From: Bacteroidales bacterium
GTDB taxonomy: Bacteria; Bacteroidota; Bacteroidia; Bacteroidales; UBA932
DNA: 64,000 nucleotides
NCBI GenBank assembly: GCA_017445015.1
Contig: JAFSVL010000048.1
Location: 1-64,000 of the forward strand
Direction: 5' to 3'
Below are positions 36,247 through 44,894 of the stretch, piece after piece. A program made the translations under genes and the position numbers. Numbering within the stretch: the stretch's first letter is position 1; the number at the start of each line of letters is the position of its first letter. The notes beneath the pieces are model-generated. The model saw only the letters and a program-made list of their open reading frames with translations, was not told the DNA's origin and did not search any database.

Positions 36247-37369
36247 CCCTCTCGGCCTTTTGTTGAGCGATAAACAACCAAAATACACAAAACATCGCCC
36301 CCAGCACAAACCAGAGCATCGCCAGCTTGACCTTGGACGGACTGCCCTTATGCGGCGCCATACCAGGCTGGATCACCACCAGCACCGGTGCTTCCAACTG
36401 AACCTTGGCACGGGCCATCAACAGATTCTGCGCCGTCTGGTTGTACATCTGGAATTTGAGTGATGCCTCGTTCTGGAGCCGTTGCTGCTCCACCATCGAG
36501 CTTTGCATCACAAAGCCCTTGTGTGAATCCACGTAACGGGAATATTCCCGCTGTGCCTTCAGATATTCCGCCCGGGTCTCTTCTTCCACGGCCTGATAAT
36601 AATCCACCGACTCCTGTGCCTTCTCCGTCCTATATTCAATCACGAAGGCTTTCAGGTTATCGATAATCCGGTTGGCCACTTCCGCCGCAATGACCCTGTC
36701 CTGCATCTTGACCTTGATCTTTAGCACATACGTGCGCTTTTCAACCGTGGCGGCAATGCTCTTGGTGAGCGCCAGCGCCACCCGCTCCTGCTCTTTGGTC
36801 AGACGCACCCGGGAAACGTTTTCGTGTCCTTCCGCATCATCGATGGGATCCTCCTTGATGAACAGCCCCTTGACCCAGTCCATCGCCACGTGAGGGAAGC
36901 CGAAAATGGCCCCCCACCAGGGCGCTTTGGTGTAATTGACCATATAGTCATAAAGGTCCGTATGCACTACGGAATCCCGGGTTTCCACAGTCACCGGCAT
37001 ATCAAACAGGTCAATCATGAAGTTCTGGGACTTGATGATTTCCGGATAGAGGTCCGGGTGCATGGCGTCCGTCATCGCGAGGGTATTCATATTGAAGCCC
37101 GCCAGGCTCGCCAGGGAACTCAGGCCGGAGGAACTGCCGCGCGTGACCAGTTCAGGCGCTACGACGGCACTGGAAACAAACTCCTTGGGCTTGCTGAAGC
37201 CGATCATGATGCCGAACAGGGAACCGATGAAAGCCCATAAGAGGATTTTCTTCCAATTACCCAGCAGCAAGCGAATATACTTCCCGAAATCTATACTTTC
37301 TTGCCCCGTGGCAGAAGGATTCTGCACACCATCCTCAAAAATCTCGTCGTCAAAATATTTACCAGCCAT
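36194..37369 (-). CDS. wzz: Wzz-type chain-length determinant protein (no kinase domain)
   Basis: A 391-residue inner-membrane polysaccharide co-polymerase. An N-terminal cytoplasmic stretch is followed by TM1 (ILLWAFIGSLFGIMIGF), a long periplasmic coiled-coil region with YLKAQREYSRYVDSH, a proline-rich PGMAPHKGSPSK segment, and TM2 (LAMLWFVLGAMFCVFWLFI). The C-terminus ends shortly after TM2, so the BY-kinase domain of Wzc-type proteins is missing. It should set polymer length with Wzy. The start at 37369 sits 1 bp after the wza-like stop. Confidence 0.93.
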   Translation of the reverse strand: MAGKYFDDEIFEDGVQNPSATGQESIDFGKYIRLLLGNWKKILLWAFIGSLFGIMIGFSKPKEFVSSAVVAPELVTRGSSSGLSSLASLAGFNMNTLAMTDAMHPDLYPEIIKSQNFMIDLFDMPVTVETRDSVVHTDLYDYMVNYTKAPWWGAIFGFPHVAMDWVKGLFIKEDPIDDAEGHENVSRVRLTKEQERVALALTKSIAATVEKRTYVLKIKVKMQDRVIAAEVANRIIDNLKAFVIEYRTEKAQESVDYYQAVEEETRAEYLKAQREYSRYVDSHKGFVMQSSMVEQQRLQNEASLKFQMYNQTAQNLLMARAKVQLEAPVLVVIQPGMAPHKGSPSKVKLAMLWFVLGAMFCVFWLFIAQQKAERDGKKGLQTSSGEAATVV

Positions 37370-37370
37370 A

Positions 37371-39863
37371 TTATTTCTTGAACAAATTGACAACAGTAGC
37401 AATCATCGTGGAAATGGACGCCGCGGCGGTACCGATACCCAGCCATTCTCCGGTAGTCAGTTTATTGTGCTCCGGACGGTTCGGCACGACGATTTCCGCA
37501 CCGGCATCCACCTTGGCCCCCATCCCCACCGAAACCGTTCCGTTCATGTGCACGACATAGGTCTTGATCCGTTTGGCATGCGTGGAAAATCCACCCGCCT
37601 GCTTTACATAATAACGCACGGGCTTCCCCTTGATAAACTGCACGGTATTCGGGTAAAGCACTTCGCCCTGGATGCGCACGGTGGAAGTAAACTCCGGAAT
37701 AATGATTTCGTCGCCGTCACGCAGGATCATATCATAGGAAGAACCGGGATTCGCCAGCGCCTTGTCCAGTTCCAGACCTACGCTGTACAGTTCCGAAACC
37801 ATGATTTTCTTAGTATTGATGGAATCGCGCCCGGTATTCTGGTTGATGATGCGGGACATGGTCATCCGCACATTGCGTTCGTACTGGCTGATTTTGCGCT
37901 TGAGCATGGCCCCGTGCACGTCACCCATATTGGTGGGGCCGCCGGCGCGGCGGATCAGGTCACTCAAACGTTCTTCCGTGCTTTCCAGGGCATACTGTCC
38001 CGGGAAGTTGACGGCGCCGGACACGGTGATGATCTTCTGCTCCACGAAGGTCGGGCTCTTGCGGACGGCAACTGCGTCAAAGGGTTCCAGTTCAAATTTA
38101 GGGTCACCGTCCACCATCAGCCCGTCCTCTATGGCAAAGGTAAAGATCAGGGCAAGCGTATCGCTGGCCTCTTTGCTCGAAGAGTTCTGGATACGGCGGG
38201 ACACATCCACTTTCACCGACGAAGCGCCTTCGGTAAGGCCGCCGGCCAGCAGGATCAGGTCTTCGACCGTCGTATGTTCCGCGTACTGGTACTTGCCGGG
38301 GTTGAGCACATAACCGGTGATGGAGAAATCCCCCTTGGGGTACACTTCATTCACGTTGGAGATGACGAGCACGTCATTGCGGTGCAGCGCGACGTCAGGG
38401 ACCGTCCCGTCCATGACGGCGCCGATGGGAACGGCAATCAGTTCCAGCGAACGGTCGGGTTTTTCACGGATAATCTGTGCACGGTTCATGAACGCATCAG
38501 GCAGCAGGCCGCCGGCATGCTGCACCAACTGACGGACGGTAGCGATGTCCCCGCCCAGTTCGAAACTGCCGGGACGATAAACGGAGCCCTGGACCTCCAC
38601 GATATTCTCGAACAATTCCGTTTCGTTGACGTGCACGAAGGCGGAATCACTGTCCATGACCGGAAAGGACGCAAGGTCCTCCCCGGAAACCGTATAGGCT
38701 TTACGCCGCGTACCTTCCCTCCGGAAAACATTGACCGATCCGGCATAGGCGTCCCCGGTGAATCCGCCGGCAAAGCGCACGAGGTCGGAAACGCTCTCAT
38801 GCGGCTTGAGTTCATAAAACATCGGGCGCTTCACGCCCCCGTCTATGCTGGCCAGCGCAAGATAAGGCGGGACAAGGATGACATCCCCCTCGCGCAGGGA
38901 GATATTGGATCCGGTACCGGTAGCGAACAGGATGTCATAGATATCGACGGAGGCGAATTCCACCCCGCTCCGCATCACTTTCACGTCACGCATCGAACCC
39001 ACCGGCGTAATGCCGCCCGCCTTATAAAGCGCGTTCAGCACGGTCGTGAAGGCGGAAAGGCGGTAGGTCCCCGGGATATTCACTTCACCGAGCACACTCA
39101 CCTGGATGGTACGGATTTCTGAAAGGGTCAGGCTCATCCAGGCGCTGGGGCGGGCACCGCGAAGGCCGGAGAAATACTTGGAAAGCTGCGCCCGGATTTT
39201 GGTCGTAGCGTCCTTGATGGAAAGACCGCTCACATTGATAGACCCCACCTGCGGGATGCTGACCTTGCCCTCGGGGGTCACCGTCAGGCTGTAAGAGGCT
39301 TCGCTCTCTCCCCAGATTTCCACCAGCACCACATCTCCGGGGCCGAGGATATAGTCATCCGGCGTAGCCGCATTTTCATTGGGCTCGAAGGAAAGCTGGC
39401 TGGCCGAACTCAGGAAATTCTGCCCATAAATCTTTTTGGACCCGTCCGGGTAGCGGATGCGGGAAGGAGGGAGAGTATCCTTTTTATCCACCATGGTTTC
39501 AAAGGCAGGAAGGACGCCCGGTGTAGTAGGCAACACTTCCCGGCGGGACGCGGCGCTCTTGCGCTGGGCGGCCCGGTTCGTCGCCGTCGAAGAAGACGAG
39601 GCCGTCTCCAGTTTGTTCGAGGAGGTTGTAATTCCCAGGGCATTGACCTTTCCCTCCCGGTAACTCTTCATGAGCCGCTGAAGCTGTTGGGTGGAAACCC
39701 CTTTGGAAAGCAGCTCCGTGCCGATCTGGGATTCAGTCTTTCCGGCCGAAACGCCTTCCATGATATACTTGACAATCGCCGAGTCGCTCATCTGCGCCCA
39801 TGCGGCGGGAGCGCCTGCCAGCAGCAGCAAAGCGGCAAAAAAGCATGCAAGAATTCTGCGCAT
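37371..39863 (-). CDS. Wza-like outer-membrane polysaccharide export protein with multiple SLBB domains
   Basis: An 830-residue exported protein with a signal peptide (MRRILACFFAALLLLAGAPAAWA). A helical N-terminal region is followed by the Poly_export domain (YILGPGDVVLVEIWGESEA), then several SLBB beta-grasp repeats (for example VSVLGEVNIPGTYRL, VQGSVYRPGSFEL, ITGYVLNPGKYQY, VSGAVNFPGQYAL, IQGEVLYPNTVQF). A hydrophobic C-terminal helix (GIGTAAASISTMIATVVNLF) resembles the barrel-forming helix of Wza. It is more than twice the size of E. coli Wza, as usual in Bacteroidota. It heads the polysaccharide operon behind an exact -7 box. Confidence 0.93.
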   Translation of the reverse strand: MRRILACFFAALLLLAGAPAAWAQMSDSAIVKYIMEGVSAGKTESQIGTELLSKGVSTQQLQRLMKSYREGKVNALGITTSSNKLETASSSSTATNRAAQRKSAASRREVLPTTPGVLPAFETMVDKKDTLPPSRIRYPDGSKKIYGQNFLSSASQLSFEPNENAATPDDYILGPGDVVLVEIWGESEASYSLTVTPEGKVSIPQVGSINVSGLSIKDATTKIRAQLSKYFSGLRGARPSAWMSLTLSEIRTIQVSVLGEVNIPGTYRLSAFTTVLNALYKAGGITPVGSMRDVKVMRSGVEFASVDIYDILFATGTGSNISLREGDVILVPPYLALASIDGGVKRPMFYELKPHESVSDLVRFAGGFTGDAYAGSVNVFRREGTRRKAYTVSGEDLASFPVMDSDSAFVHVNETELFENIVEVQGSVYRPGSFELGGDIATVRQLVQHAGGLLPDAFMNRAQIIREKPDRSLELIAVPIGAVMDGTVPDVALHRNDVLVISNVNEVYPKGDFSITGYVLNPGKYQYAEHTTVEDLILLAGGLTEGASSVKVDVSRRIQNSSSKEASDTLALIFTFAIEDGLMVDGDPKFELEPFDAVAVRKSPTFVEQKIITVSGAVNFPGQYALESTEERLSDLIRRAGGPTNMGDVHGAMLKRKISQYERNVRMTMSRIINQNTGRDSINTKKIMVSELYSVGLELDKALANPGSSYDMILRDGDEIIIPEFTSTVRIQGEVLYPNTVQFIKGKPVRYYVKQAGGFSTHAKRIKTYVVHMNGTVSVGMGAKVDAGAEIVVPNRPEHNKLTTGEWLGIGTAAASISTMIATVVNLFKK

Positions 39864-39886
39864 TCCAATTATTGTACTAAAACAGA

Positions 39887-39894
39887 CAAATATA
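39887..39894 (-). promoter_or_regulatory. -7 box of the polysaccharide operon
   Basis: The minus strand reads TATATTTG, an exact TAnnTTTG match 23 nt before the wza-like ATG at 39863. No UpxY/NusG-like antiterminator gene and no invertible promoter repeats are seen here. Confidence 0.55.
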
Positions 39895-39908
39895 CGCTTT
39901 CTTTTGTA

Positions 39909-40607
39909 TTAAAGCAACAAGCGCAAACGCTCGTGATATTTGGAGGCGACGGAACCCTCCATCAATTTTTCGAACACGACCCGCTGGTGCAGATCCGTCG
40001 CACTGAACATGTACATACCCTTTTCCAGCAGCCACTCCGCCTTGCCGCGTGCGGTGCTGCCGTAGAGCCCCAGCATCGACGGAAGGTTGAGCTGGAAAAG
40101 GATACCCTCGCGATGCAGGCTCTGGTAGTCTTCCTCCTTCATGTAGCGATAGCGTTCAGGATGCGCCAGTACGGGTTCCCAGCCCGCCTTGACGATATTC
40201 CGGAGCATTTCCCGGAAGCCGAGGGGCGGGTTGTAATAGGAAGTTTCCACAAGCAGGCGCTCATTGTCGAAGGGCAGCAAGTCTCCGGCTTCCAGACGGT
40301 CGGCAAAGAGATTGTCCAGCATATTCTCCGAAGCCAGATGCAATTCCACGGGCCCGTCGTAGGCGGCCTTCAGCGCAGCAAAACGCTCACGCAGTTCCGC
40401 CGGCGAATTGGGGACATCCTCCATGACGTGCGGAGTGAACCATACTCTGGAGACGCCCGCCTGTGCATAGCGCGCGAGCATATCCAGGCTGTCCTCCATC
40501 CGCTGGAAACCGTCGTCCACACCCGGCAGGATATGGCAGTGCCAGTCCGTAAACCCCTCGAACAGCGGCGAGAGGGGCAGTTTTTTCGAGAAATCAAACC
40601 AGCCCAT
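39909..40607 (-). CDS. CpsB/YwqE-type PHP-domain tyrosine phosphatase
   Basis: A 232-residue PHP-fold metal-dependent phosphatase. Metal ligands are visible in DWHCHILPGVDDG (His23, His25, Asp31), FTPHVME, the Glu of HLASENM, and AHPERY; SATDLHQ near the C-terminus completes the site. Relatives dephosphorylate the tyrosine-rich tail of capsule BY-kinases. No such kinase is encoded in the locus, because the Wzz here lacks one, so the partner must be elsewhere or the substrate is different. It overlaps the ffh stop by 1 bp and precedes the polysaccharide operon. Confidence 0.9.
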   Translation of the reverse strand: MGWFDFSKKLPLSPLFEGFTDWHCHILPGVDDGFQRMEDSLDMLARYAQAGVSRVWFTPHVMEDVPNSPAELRERFAALKAAYDGPVELHLASENMLDNLFADRLEAGDLLPFDNERLLVETSYYNPPLGFREMLRNIVKAGWEPVLAHPERYRYMKEEDYQSLHREGILFQLNLPSMLGLYGSTARGKAEWLLEKGMYMFSATDLHQRVVFEKLMEGSVASKYHERLRLLL

Positions 40608-41929
40608 CAGCGATGAAAGTTTTTGAGGCGGGCGGCAAGCGATCCGTCCATCGCCGATTTCATCATCCGCCGCGTACCCTCGAACTGTTTGAGCAGTTTG
40701 TTCACATCGGCGAGCGAAGTGCCGGACCCCGCGGCGATACGCCTGCGGCGGCTGCCGTTGATTGCTTCGGGATGCGATTTTTCATACGGCGTCATGGACA
40801 GGATGATGGCTTCGGTGGACTTGAACGCATCGTCCGGGATATCCACATCCTTCATCGCCTTGTCCATGCCGGGGAGCATGCCCGCCAGGTCCTTGAGGTT
40901 GCCCATTTTCTTGACCTGCTGGATCTGGTCGTAGAAATCCGCCAGCGTGAACTGGTTACGGGCCAGTTTTTTATGGAGTTCGCGCGCCTTCTTCTCATCG
41001 TATTGCTCCTGGGCCTTTTCCACGAGGGAGACCACGTCGCCCATGCCGAGGATACGGTCCGCCACGCGCGAGGGATGGAAGACATCGAGCGCCTCCATCT
41101 TTTCTCCGGAACTGACGAATTTGATGGGTTTCCCCGTGACGGCCTTGACGGAAAGGGCCGCACCGCCCCGCGTATCGCCGTCCATCTTGGTCAGCACGAC
41201 ACCCTCATAATCAATCGCATCGTTAAAGGCTTTGGCCGAAAGGACCGCATCCTGTCCGGTCATCGCATCCACGACGAACAGCGACTCCGTCGGATTCAGG
41301 GCCTCATGCATCCTGCGGATTTCATCCATCAGTTCCTGATCGACGGTGAGGCGGCCCGCCGTATCGACGATAAGCACGCTGCAGCCTTCCGCCTTTGCGG
41401 CGCCGACGGCCGCACGCGCCACCTTCACGGGATCGCTCTCCCCTTCCTGAACAAAGACGGGGACGTCCACCTGGGCACCCAGCGTTTTAAGTTGTTCGAT
41501 GGCGGCGGGACGGAACGTGTCACAGGCGGCCAGCATCACCTTCATGCCCTTCCTGCTCTTGAGATGGAGCGCGAGTTTGCCACAGAACGTTGTCTTGCCG
41601 GAACCGTTGAGACCCGCTACGAGCACGATCGCCGGGCTTCCCTTGAGATTGATTTCCGACGCGTCGCTGCCCATGAATTCCGCCAGGGCGTCATGGACGA
41701 TTTTGACCATCATCTGCTGCGGCCGCACCGCAGTAAGCACATCGGCGCCCAACGCACGGGCCTTCACGTCGTCGCAGAACTCCTTGGCGACCTTGTAACT
41801 CACATCCGCATCCAGCAGCGCCCGGCGCACATCCTTCAGGGTTTCGGCAATATTGATTTCCGTAATCTTGCCTTCACCTTTCAGTATTTTGAAAGACCTC
41901 TCCAGCCTTTCGGACAAATTTTCAAACAT
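40607..41929 (-). CDS. ffh: signal recognition particle protein Ffh
   Basis: A 440-residue SRP54-type GTPase. It has an N domain (about 1-85), a G domain with P-loop GLNGSGKTT (106-114), DTAGRLTVD, TKMDGDTRGGAAL, and a methionine-rich M domain with IAAGSGTSLADVNKLLKQF in two parts. It binds 4.5S-type SRP RNA and signal sequences of nascent membrane proteins. The P-loop is followed by FCGKLA rather than the common TSAKLA. Length and order of domains are normal. Confidence 0.97.
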   Translation of the reverse strand: MFENLSERLERSFKILKGEGKITEINIAETLKDVRRALLDADVSYKVAKEFCDDVKARALGADVLTAVRPQQMMVKIVHDALAEFMGSDASEINLKGSPAIVLVAGLNGSGKTTFCGKLALHLKSRKGMKVMLAACDTFRPAAIEQLKTLGAQVDVPVFVQEGESDPVKVARAAVGAAKAEGCSVLIVDTAGRLTVDQELMDEIRRMHEALNPTESLFVVDAMTGQDAVLSAKAFNDAIDYEGVVLTKMDGDTRGGAALSVKAVTGKPIKFVSSGEKMEALDVFHPSRVADRILGMGDVVSLVEKAQEQYDEKKARELHKKLARNQFTLADFYDQIQQVKKMGNLKDLAGMLPGMDKAMKDVDIPDDAFKSTEAIILSMTPYEKSHPEAINGSRRRRIAAGSGTSLADVNKLLKQFEGTRRMMKSAMDGSLAARLKNFHR

Positions 41930-41957
41930 TATAATTTCGCATTAATCTTCAGAATAC

Positions 41958-41982
41958 AATTACCTGCGGCAGGTAATTTTTT
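41958..41982. other. 10-bp palindrome with T-run between the nucleotidase and ffh genes
   Basis: AATTACCTGC and GCAGGTAATT form perfect arms around one base, followed on the plus strand by a run of six T. Both flanking genes are on the minus strand, where the T-run is missing. It could stop antisense transcription or be a weak minus-strand terminator. Confidence 0.4.
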
Positions 41983-41987
41983 CATGG

Positions 41988-43718
41988 TTATTGAACTATC
42001 GCTTTTGGAAACACCAGTTTAAAATCTTCTTCTATGGTTTTCCGGGCCGCTGCCGGAACAAACTCCCAGTTGCCGAGCAGGCTCCGGTCGGAATAATACG
42101 CGGGCGTCAGATTCTGTTCGGAGCGCAATGCCCTGTACATCAGCGACCGCACCTCCTCCTGTTTTTCCAGAATCCGTTCCTCGATGGCCCCGACCGTCAC
42201 AGGAAGCGAGGAAGCCTTCAGGAATAAACCGCCCGACGCACGATAGGAGTTCATCGCCACACGATACAGCCGCTCAGGCGCGAAAGGCCTGCCGTCCGCC
42301 ATCGACGATATATTGACCCGTTCCCCGCACGGGCGGGTGGCATCCACGGTATAGCAGATACCCGCCGCAGAATCAAAGTTGTAACTGCGGTTGCGGAAAG
42401 ACCAGCCGCGGGCACCTGTACGCGGGTCGTCACGCGGCAGGATCCTGAGCACATGGCCGTCCTCGCCGCCGATCCACTGATCGTATGCGTATTCCAGATA
42501 ATTGCGAAGTTCCTTCCCGCTCATGGAAACCGTATAAAGGCTGTTCTCGTACGCATAGAGCGTAAACATATCGTTGAATACCAACTGACCGGCGTGAAGG
42601 ACCTTGTCAAAACTGAGCGGCGCGGCGATGGAGACATCCGCACCGGAGGCGCGCAACTGCACCGTATGGATCAAATCCATGTAGGGACTCTGTCCGCGGA
42701 AAGCATCGCGCGTGAACAGGGTCCGGTCCAGGGTCGCCACGGGGCGGAGCGTAAAGGCACGGACCGCCTCGAAATCCGCCCGGAAAGCGGCACGGAGTGC
42801 CGTATCGGGCTTAAAGGCCCTGACACGGAGCAGGTCCGCCGAAAGTTTCCTTGCCCGGCGGGCCCGACGGCCGGAACCTTCCAGGACAGCGCGCGCGACA
42901 TAACGCATCCTCGCGCCGGAATTGATCAGGCAGATATCGTCCTCCACCTTTACGAGCGGATTGTGGTCATGCGCGCATACCAGCACGTCCACCCCCTTCA
43001 GGCTTTGCAGGAGATCCAGGCCCTGGTTCTCGATCTGGAGGCCGTTACCGTCACCGGTCCCTGAATGCACCGCGACCACGGTCACATCCGGACGCAGGCG
43101 CCTTTGCAGCTTGTCCACTTCCTCCTGGACAAAAGGAATCAGGGAACGGAAATCCATTCCCTCCCAGACGGAGGGGGCAAGCCAGGCACGGATATTCGCG
43201 TTCGTACAACCCAGCACCAGCACCTTCAGCCCGGCCCTCCGCAGCAGGGCATATTCCTTAAAGTAGGACGAGCCGTCCGGCTTCAGCGCATTGGCGGCAA
43301 GAAAAGGGATTCCGAGCGATTCAAACTGCGCGGCTATGCGGTCGTAAACGGCATGTCCGGTTTCGATGTCATGATTGCCGGCTACGACCGCATCATAGCC
43401 CATCGCCGCATACATGCGCGGACAAAGGTGGGGCGTAATCGTATCGACATAGTTGAAATAATAAACGCAATTATCCCCCTGGAGAAAATCCCCGGCATCG
43501 ATGAGCAGCACATTCCCGGCCCCTTCCGCCCGGCGCACGGAATCGATGAGGGTGGCGGCGCATATCATCGACGGATGAACCCGCCTGCCCAGATAGGAGG
43601 AATCGAATACCGCGCCGTGGATGTCATTGGTGGAGAGAATCGTCAGCCGGTGCGTCCCGCCCGAACAGGCGGCAAGGACGGAGGACAACAGCGGTATAAG
43701 GAGGAACCGGGCTTTCAT
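41988..43718 (-). CDS. 5'-nucleotidase/2',3'-cyclic phosphodiesterase-type lipoprotein
   Basis: A 576-residue bifunctional nucleotidase of the UshA/CD73 group. A lipoprotein signal peptide ends in LAAC. The calcineurin-like metallophosphatase half has TILSTNDIHG, AGNHDIETG and CAHDHNPLV as metal-ligand motifs; the 5'_nucleotid_C half (about 340-520) follows. The normally conserved His segment reads AVHSGTGDGNG, a common variant. It releases phosphate from nucleotides at the cell surface or in the periplasm. It overlaps the upstream outer-membrane-protein gene by 4 bp (ATGA). The start at 43718 is set by the lipobox signal peptide. Confidence 0.93.
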   Translation of the reverse strand: MKARFLLIPLLSSVLAACSGGTHRLTILSTNDIHGAVFDSSYLGRRVHPSMICAATLIDSVRRAEGAGNVLLIDAGDFLQGDNCVYYFNYVDTITPHLCPRMYAAMGYDAVVAGNHDIETGHAVYDRIAAQFESLGIPFLAANALKPDGSSYFKEYALLRRAGLKVLVLGCTNANIRAWLAPSVWEGMDFRSLIPFVQEEVDKLQRRLRPDVTVVAVHSGTGDGNGLQIENQGLDLLQSLKGVDVLVCAHDHNPLVKVEDDICLINSGARMRYVARAVLEGSGRRARRARKLSADLLRVRAFKPDTALRAAFRADFEAVRAFTLRPVATLDRTLFTRDAFRGQSPYMDLIHTVQLRASGADVSIAAPLSFDKVLHAGQLVFNDMFTLYAYENSLYTVSMSGKELRNYLEYAYDQWIGGEDGHVLRILPRDDPRTGARGWSFRNRSYNFDSAAGICYTVDATRPCGERVNISSMADGRPFAPERLYRVAMNSYRASGGLFLKASSLPVTVGAIEERILEKQEEVRSLMYRALRSEQNLTPAYYSDRSLLGNWEFVPAAARKTIEEDFKLVFPKAIVQ

Positions 43719-44866
43719 TTGCGAAGGAGTTTGTCGAGGTTGAAGCGCAACGCCACGATCTGCTGCCATCCCCGGAAGGCGGGATACAGGCTGGTGGGAT
43801 TGCCCAGATGAAGGACGATGGCCACCCGCAGGTCCAGCCAGGGGAAGATATGGGGCTCATAAAAGGCCTCCAGCCGGTCATAGAAAGAAAAGCCCTTAAT
43901 ATGGGTATGATAGAAAATTTCCCCGAAATAAAGGTCCCGGGCATAAGGTGCGCCGTAATCTGCGACGCCGAAGAACGGCATCAGGTCCTGACCGTAATAA
44001 AAACTGTTGCGGATACCGGCATCCCACATACGGGCCGTCTGGTCGCTTTGGAACCCAAAGGGAAGGGTACGGCTGTCGCGCGAAGCCCGGTCCCACTGGT
44101 AAGTGGCTATCGCCCCGAGCGTCACGTCCAGTTGCTGAAGCGGCGTCCAGGGCACGGCCCACTTGGCATAAAGATGCACCATGGAATTATCCACCACATT
44201 CTTTGCCGTTTCGGAACAGGCGAAATGAAACAGATGCGCCGCCCAGCAGGCGGAAAGTCCGTACGGGAACTTATACTCGCCCGCCGACAGGATACGGAAG
44301 CGCTCGCGGCTGTTCCCGGTCTGGAGCCCCAGCCAGTCCAGCCCGAGTTCCGCATACAGGTTCGGCATGCGGTACTTGAAAAACAAGCCCTCGAGGGAAT
44401 TGTCCGTAAAGACATTGCGCGTCGAGAAAAAAGCCCCGGTATAGGCACCCTCCATAAAGTTGCGGGGAAACCATCCCGCAATCCCGGAAAATTCCCCGGG
44501 TCCGAGACGCGCATCCACACGGTAGAAGATATTTGCCTCGTTGATCAGCTTTTTGATATCGAATCCCGGCATCCCGAAATCATGGTAGAAACTCAGCGAA
44601 GCGAAGAGCGTATGGAGGATTTTTCCGCCGTCCTGGTTCACGCGCAGACCGATACCTGGCTTGAGACGCAGGGCATGCAGGGTGGAGGAAGGTTCGTAAT
44701 AGCCTTTGCTGTGGTCATATTCCGCATTATCAAGGACATATTCGAAATCCACATCATAAAGGAATTTCACCTTCGGACGAAGCAGACTGTCATTTTGAGC
44801 CGCCGATACGGGAGACGCCTGGAACACCAGCGCCGTCAGCAAAACAGAAAGGGCATATCTTCTCAT
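43715..44866 (-). CDS. predicted outer-membrane beta-barrel protein of unknown family
   Basis: A 383-residue protein with a signal peptide (MRRYALSVLLTALVFQASPVSA). The mature part has alternating hydrophobic/polar strands rich in Tyr, Phe and Gly (for example VDFEYVLDNAEYDHSKGYYE, RNSFYYGQDLMPFFGVADYG), and it ends in IVALRFNLDKLLRK, consistent with an outer-membrane barrel. I do not recognise a named family. It is translationally coupled to the nucleotidase and may be its uptake or surface partner. The ATG at 44866 was chosen; an upstream TTG at 44875 lies inside the -7 box. Confidence 0.7.
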   Translation of the reverse strand: MRRYALSVLLTALVFQASPVSAAQNDSLLRPKVKFLYDVDFEYVLDNAEYDHSKGYYEPSSTLHALRLKPGIGLRVNQDGGKILHTLFASLSFYHDFGMPGFDIKKLINEANIFYRVDARLGPGEFSGIAGWFPRNFMEGAYTGAFFSTRNVFTDNSLEGLFFKYRMPNLYAELGLDWLGLQTGNSRERFRILSAGEYKFPYGLSACWAAHLFHFACSETAKNVVDNSMVHLYAKWAVPWTPLQQLDVTLGAIATYQWDRASRDSRTLPFGFQSDQTARMWDAGIRNSFYYGQDLMPFFGVADYGAPYARDLYFGEIFYHTHIKGFSFYDRLEAFYEPHIFPWLDLRVAIVLHLGNPTSLYPAFRGWQQIVALRFNLDKLLRK

Positions 44867-44872
44867 ATTCTG

Positions 44873-44880
44873 CAAAAATA
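44873..44880 (-). promoter_or_regulatory. -7 box for the outer-membrane-protein/nucleotidase unit
   Basis: The minus strand reads TATTTTTG, ending 6 nt before the ATG at 44866. It is 2 bp away from an identical box facing the other way. Confidence 0.55.
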
Positions 44881-44882
44881 AC

Positions 44883-44890
44883 TATTTTTG
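44883..44890 (+). promoter_or_regulatory. -7 box for the GSCFA gene
   Basis: The plus strand reads TATTTTTG, ending 4 nt before the ATG at 44895. With the box at 44873-44880 it forms the palindrome CAAAAATA-AC-TATTTTTG. Confidence 0.55.
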
Positions 44891-44894
44891 CGAT

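Noticed and set aside
37062..39122. 686-codon open frame on the plus strand, antisense to the wza/wzz genes
   Set aside because: It is opposite two well-supported genes with clear domains and has no recognisable motif, signal or promoter; long antisense frames are expected with this codon bias.
39864..39908. Invertible capsule promoter or Upx-type antiterminator control
   Set aside because: No inverted repeats flank the promoter and no NusG-like UpxY or UpxZ gene is present upstream.
41958..41982. Strong terminator for the nucleotidase transcript
   Set aside because: The T-run is on the plus strand while both neighbouring genes are on the minus strand, so it is listed only as a palindrome.
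40613..42022. 469-codon open frame antisense to ffh
   Set aside because: Shadow of a certain gene; its translation is Arg/His-rich without family features.
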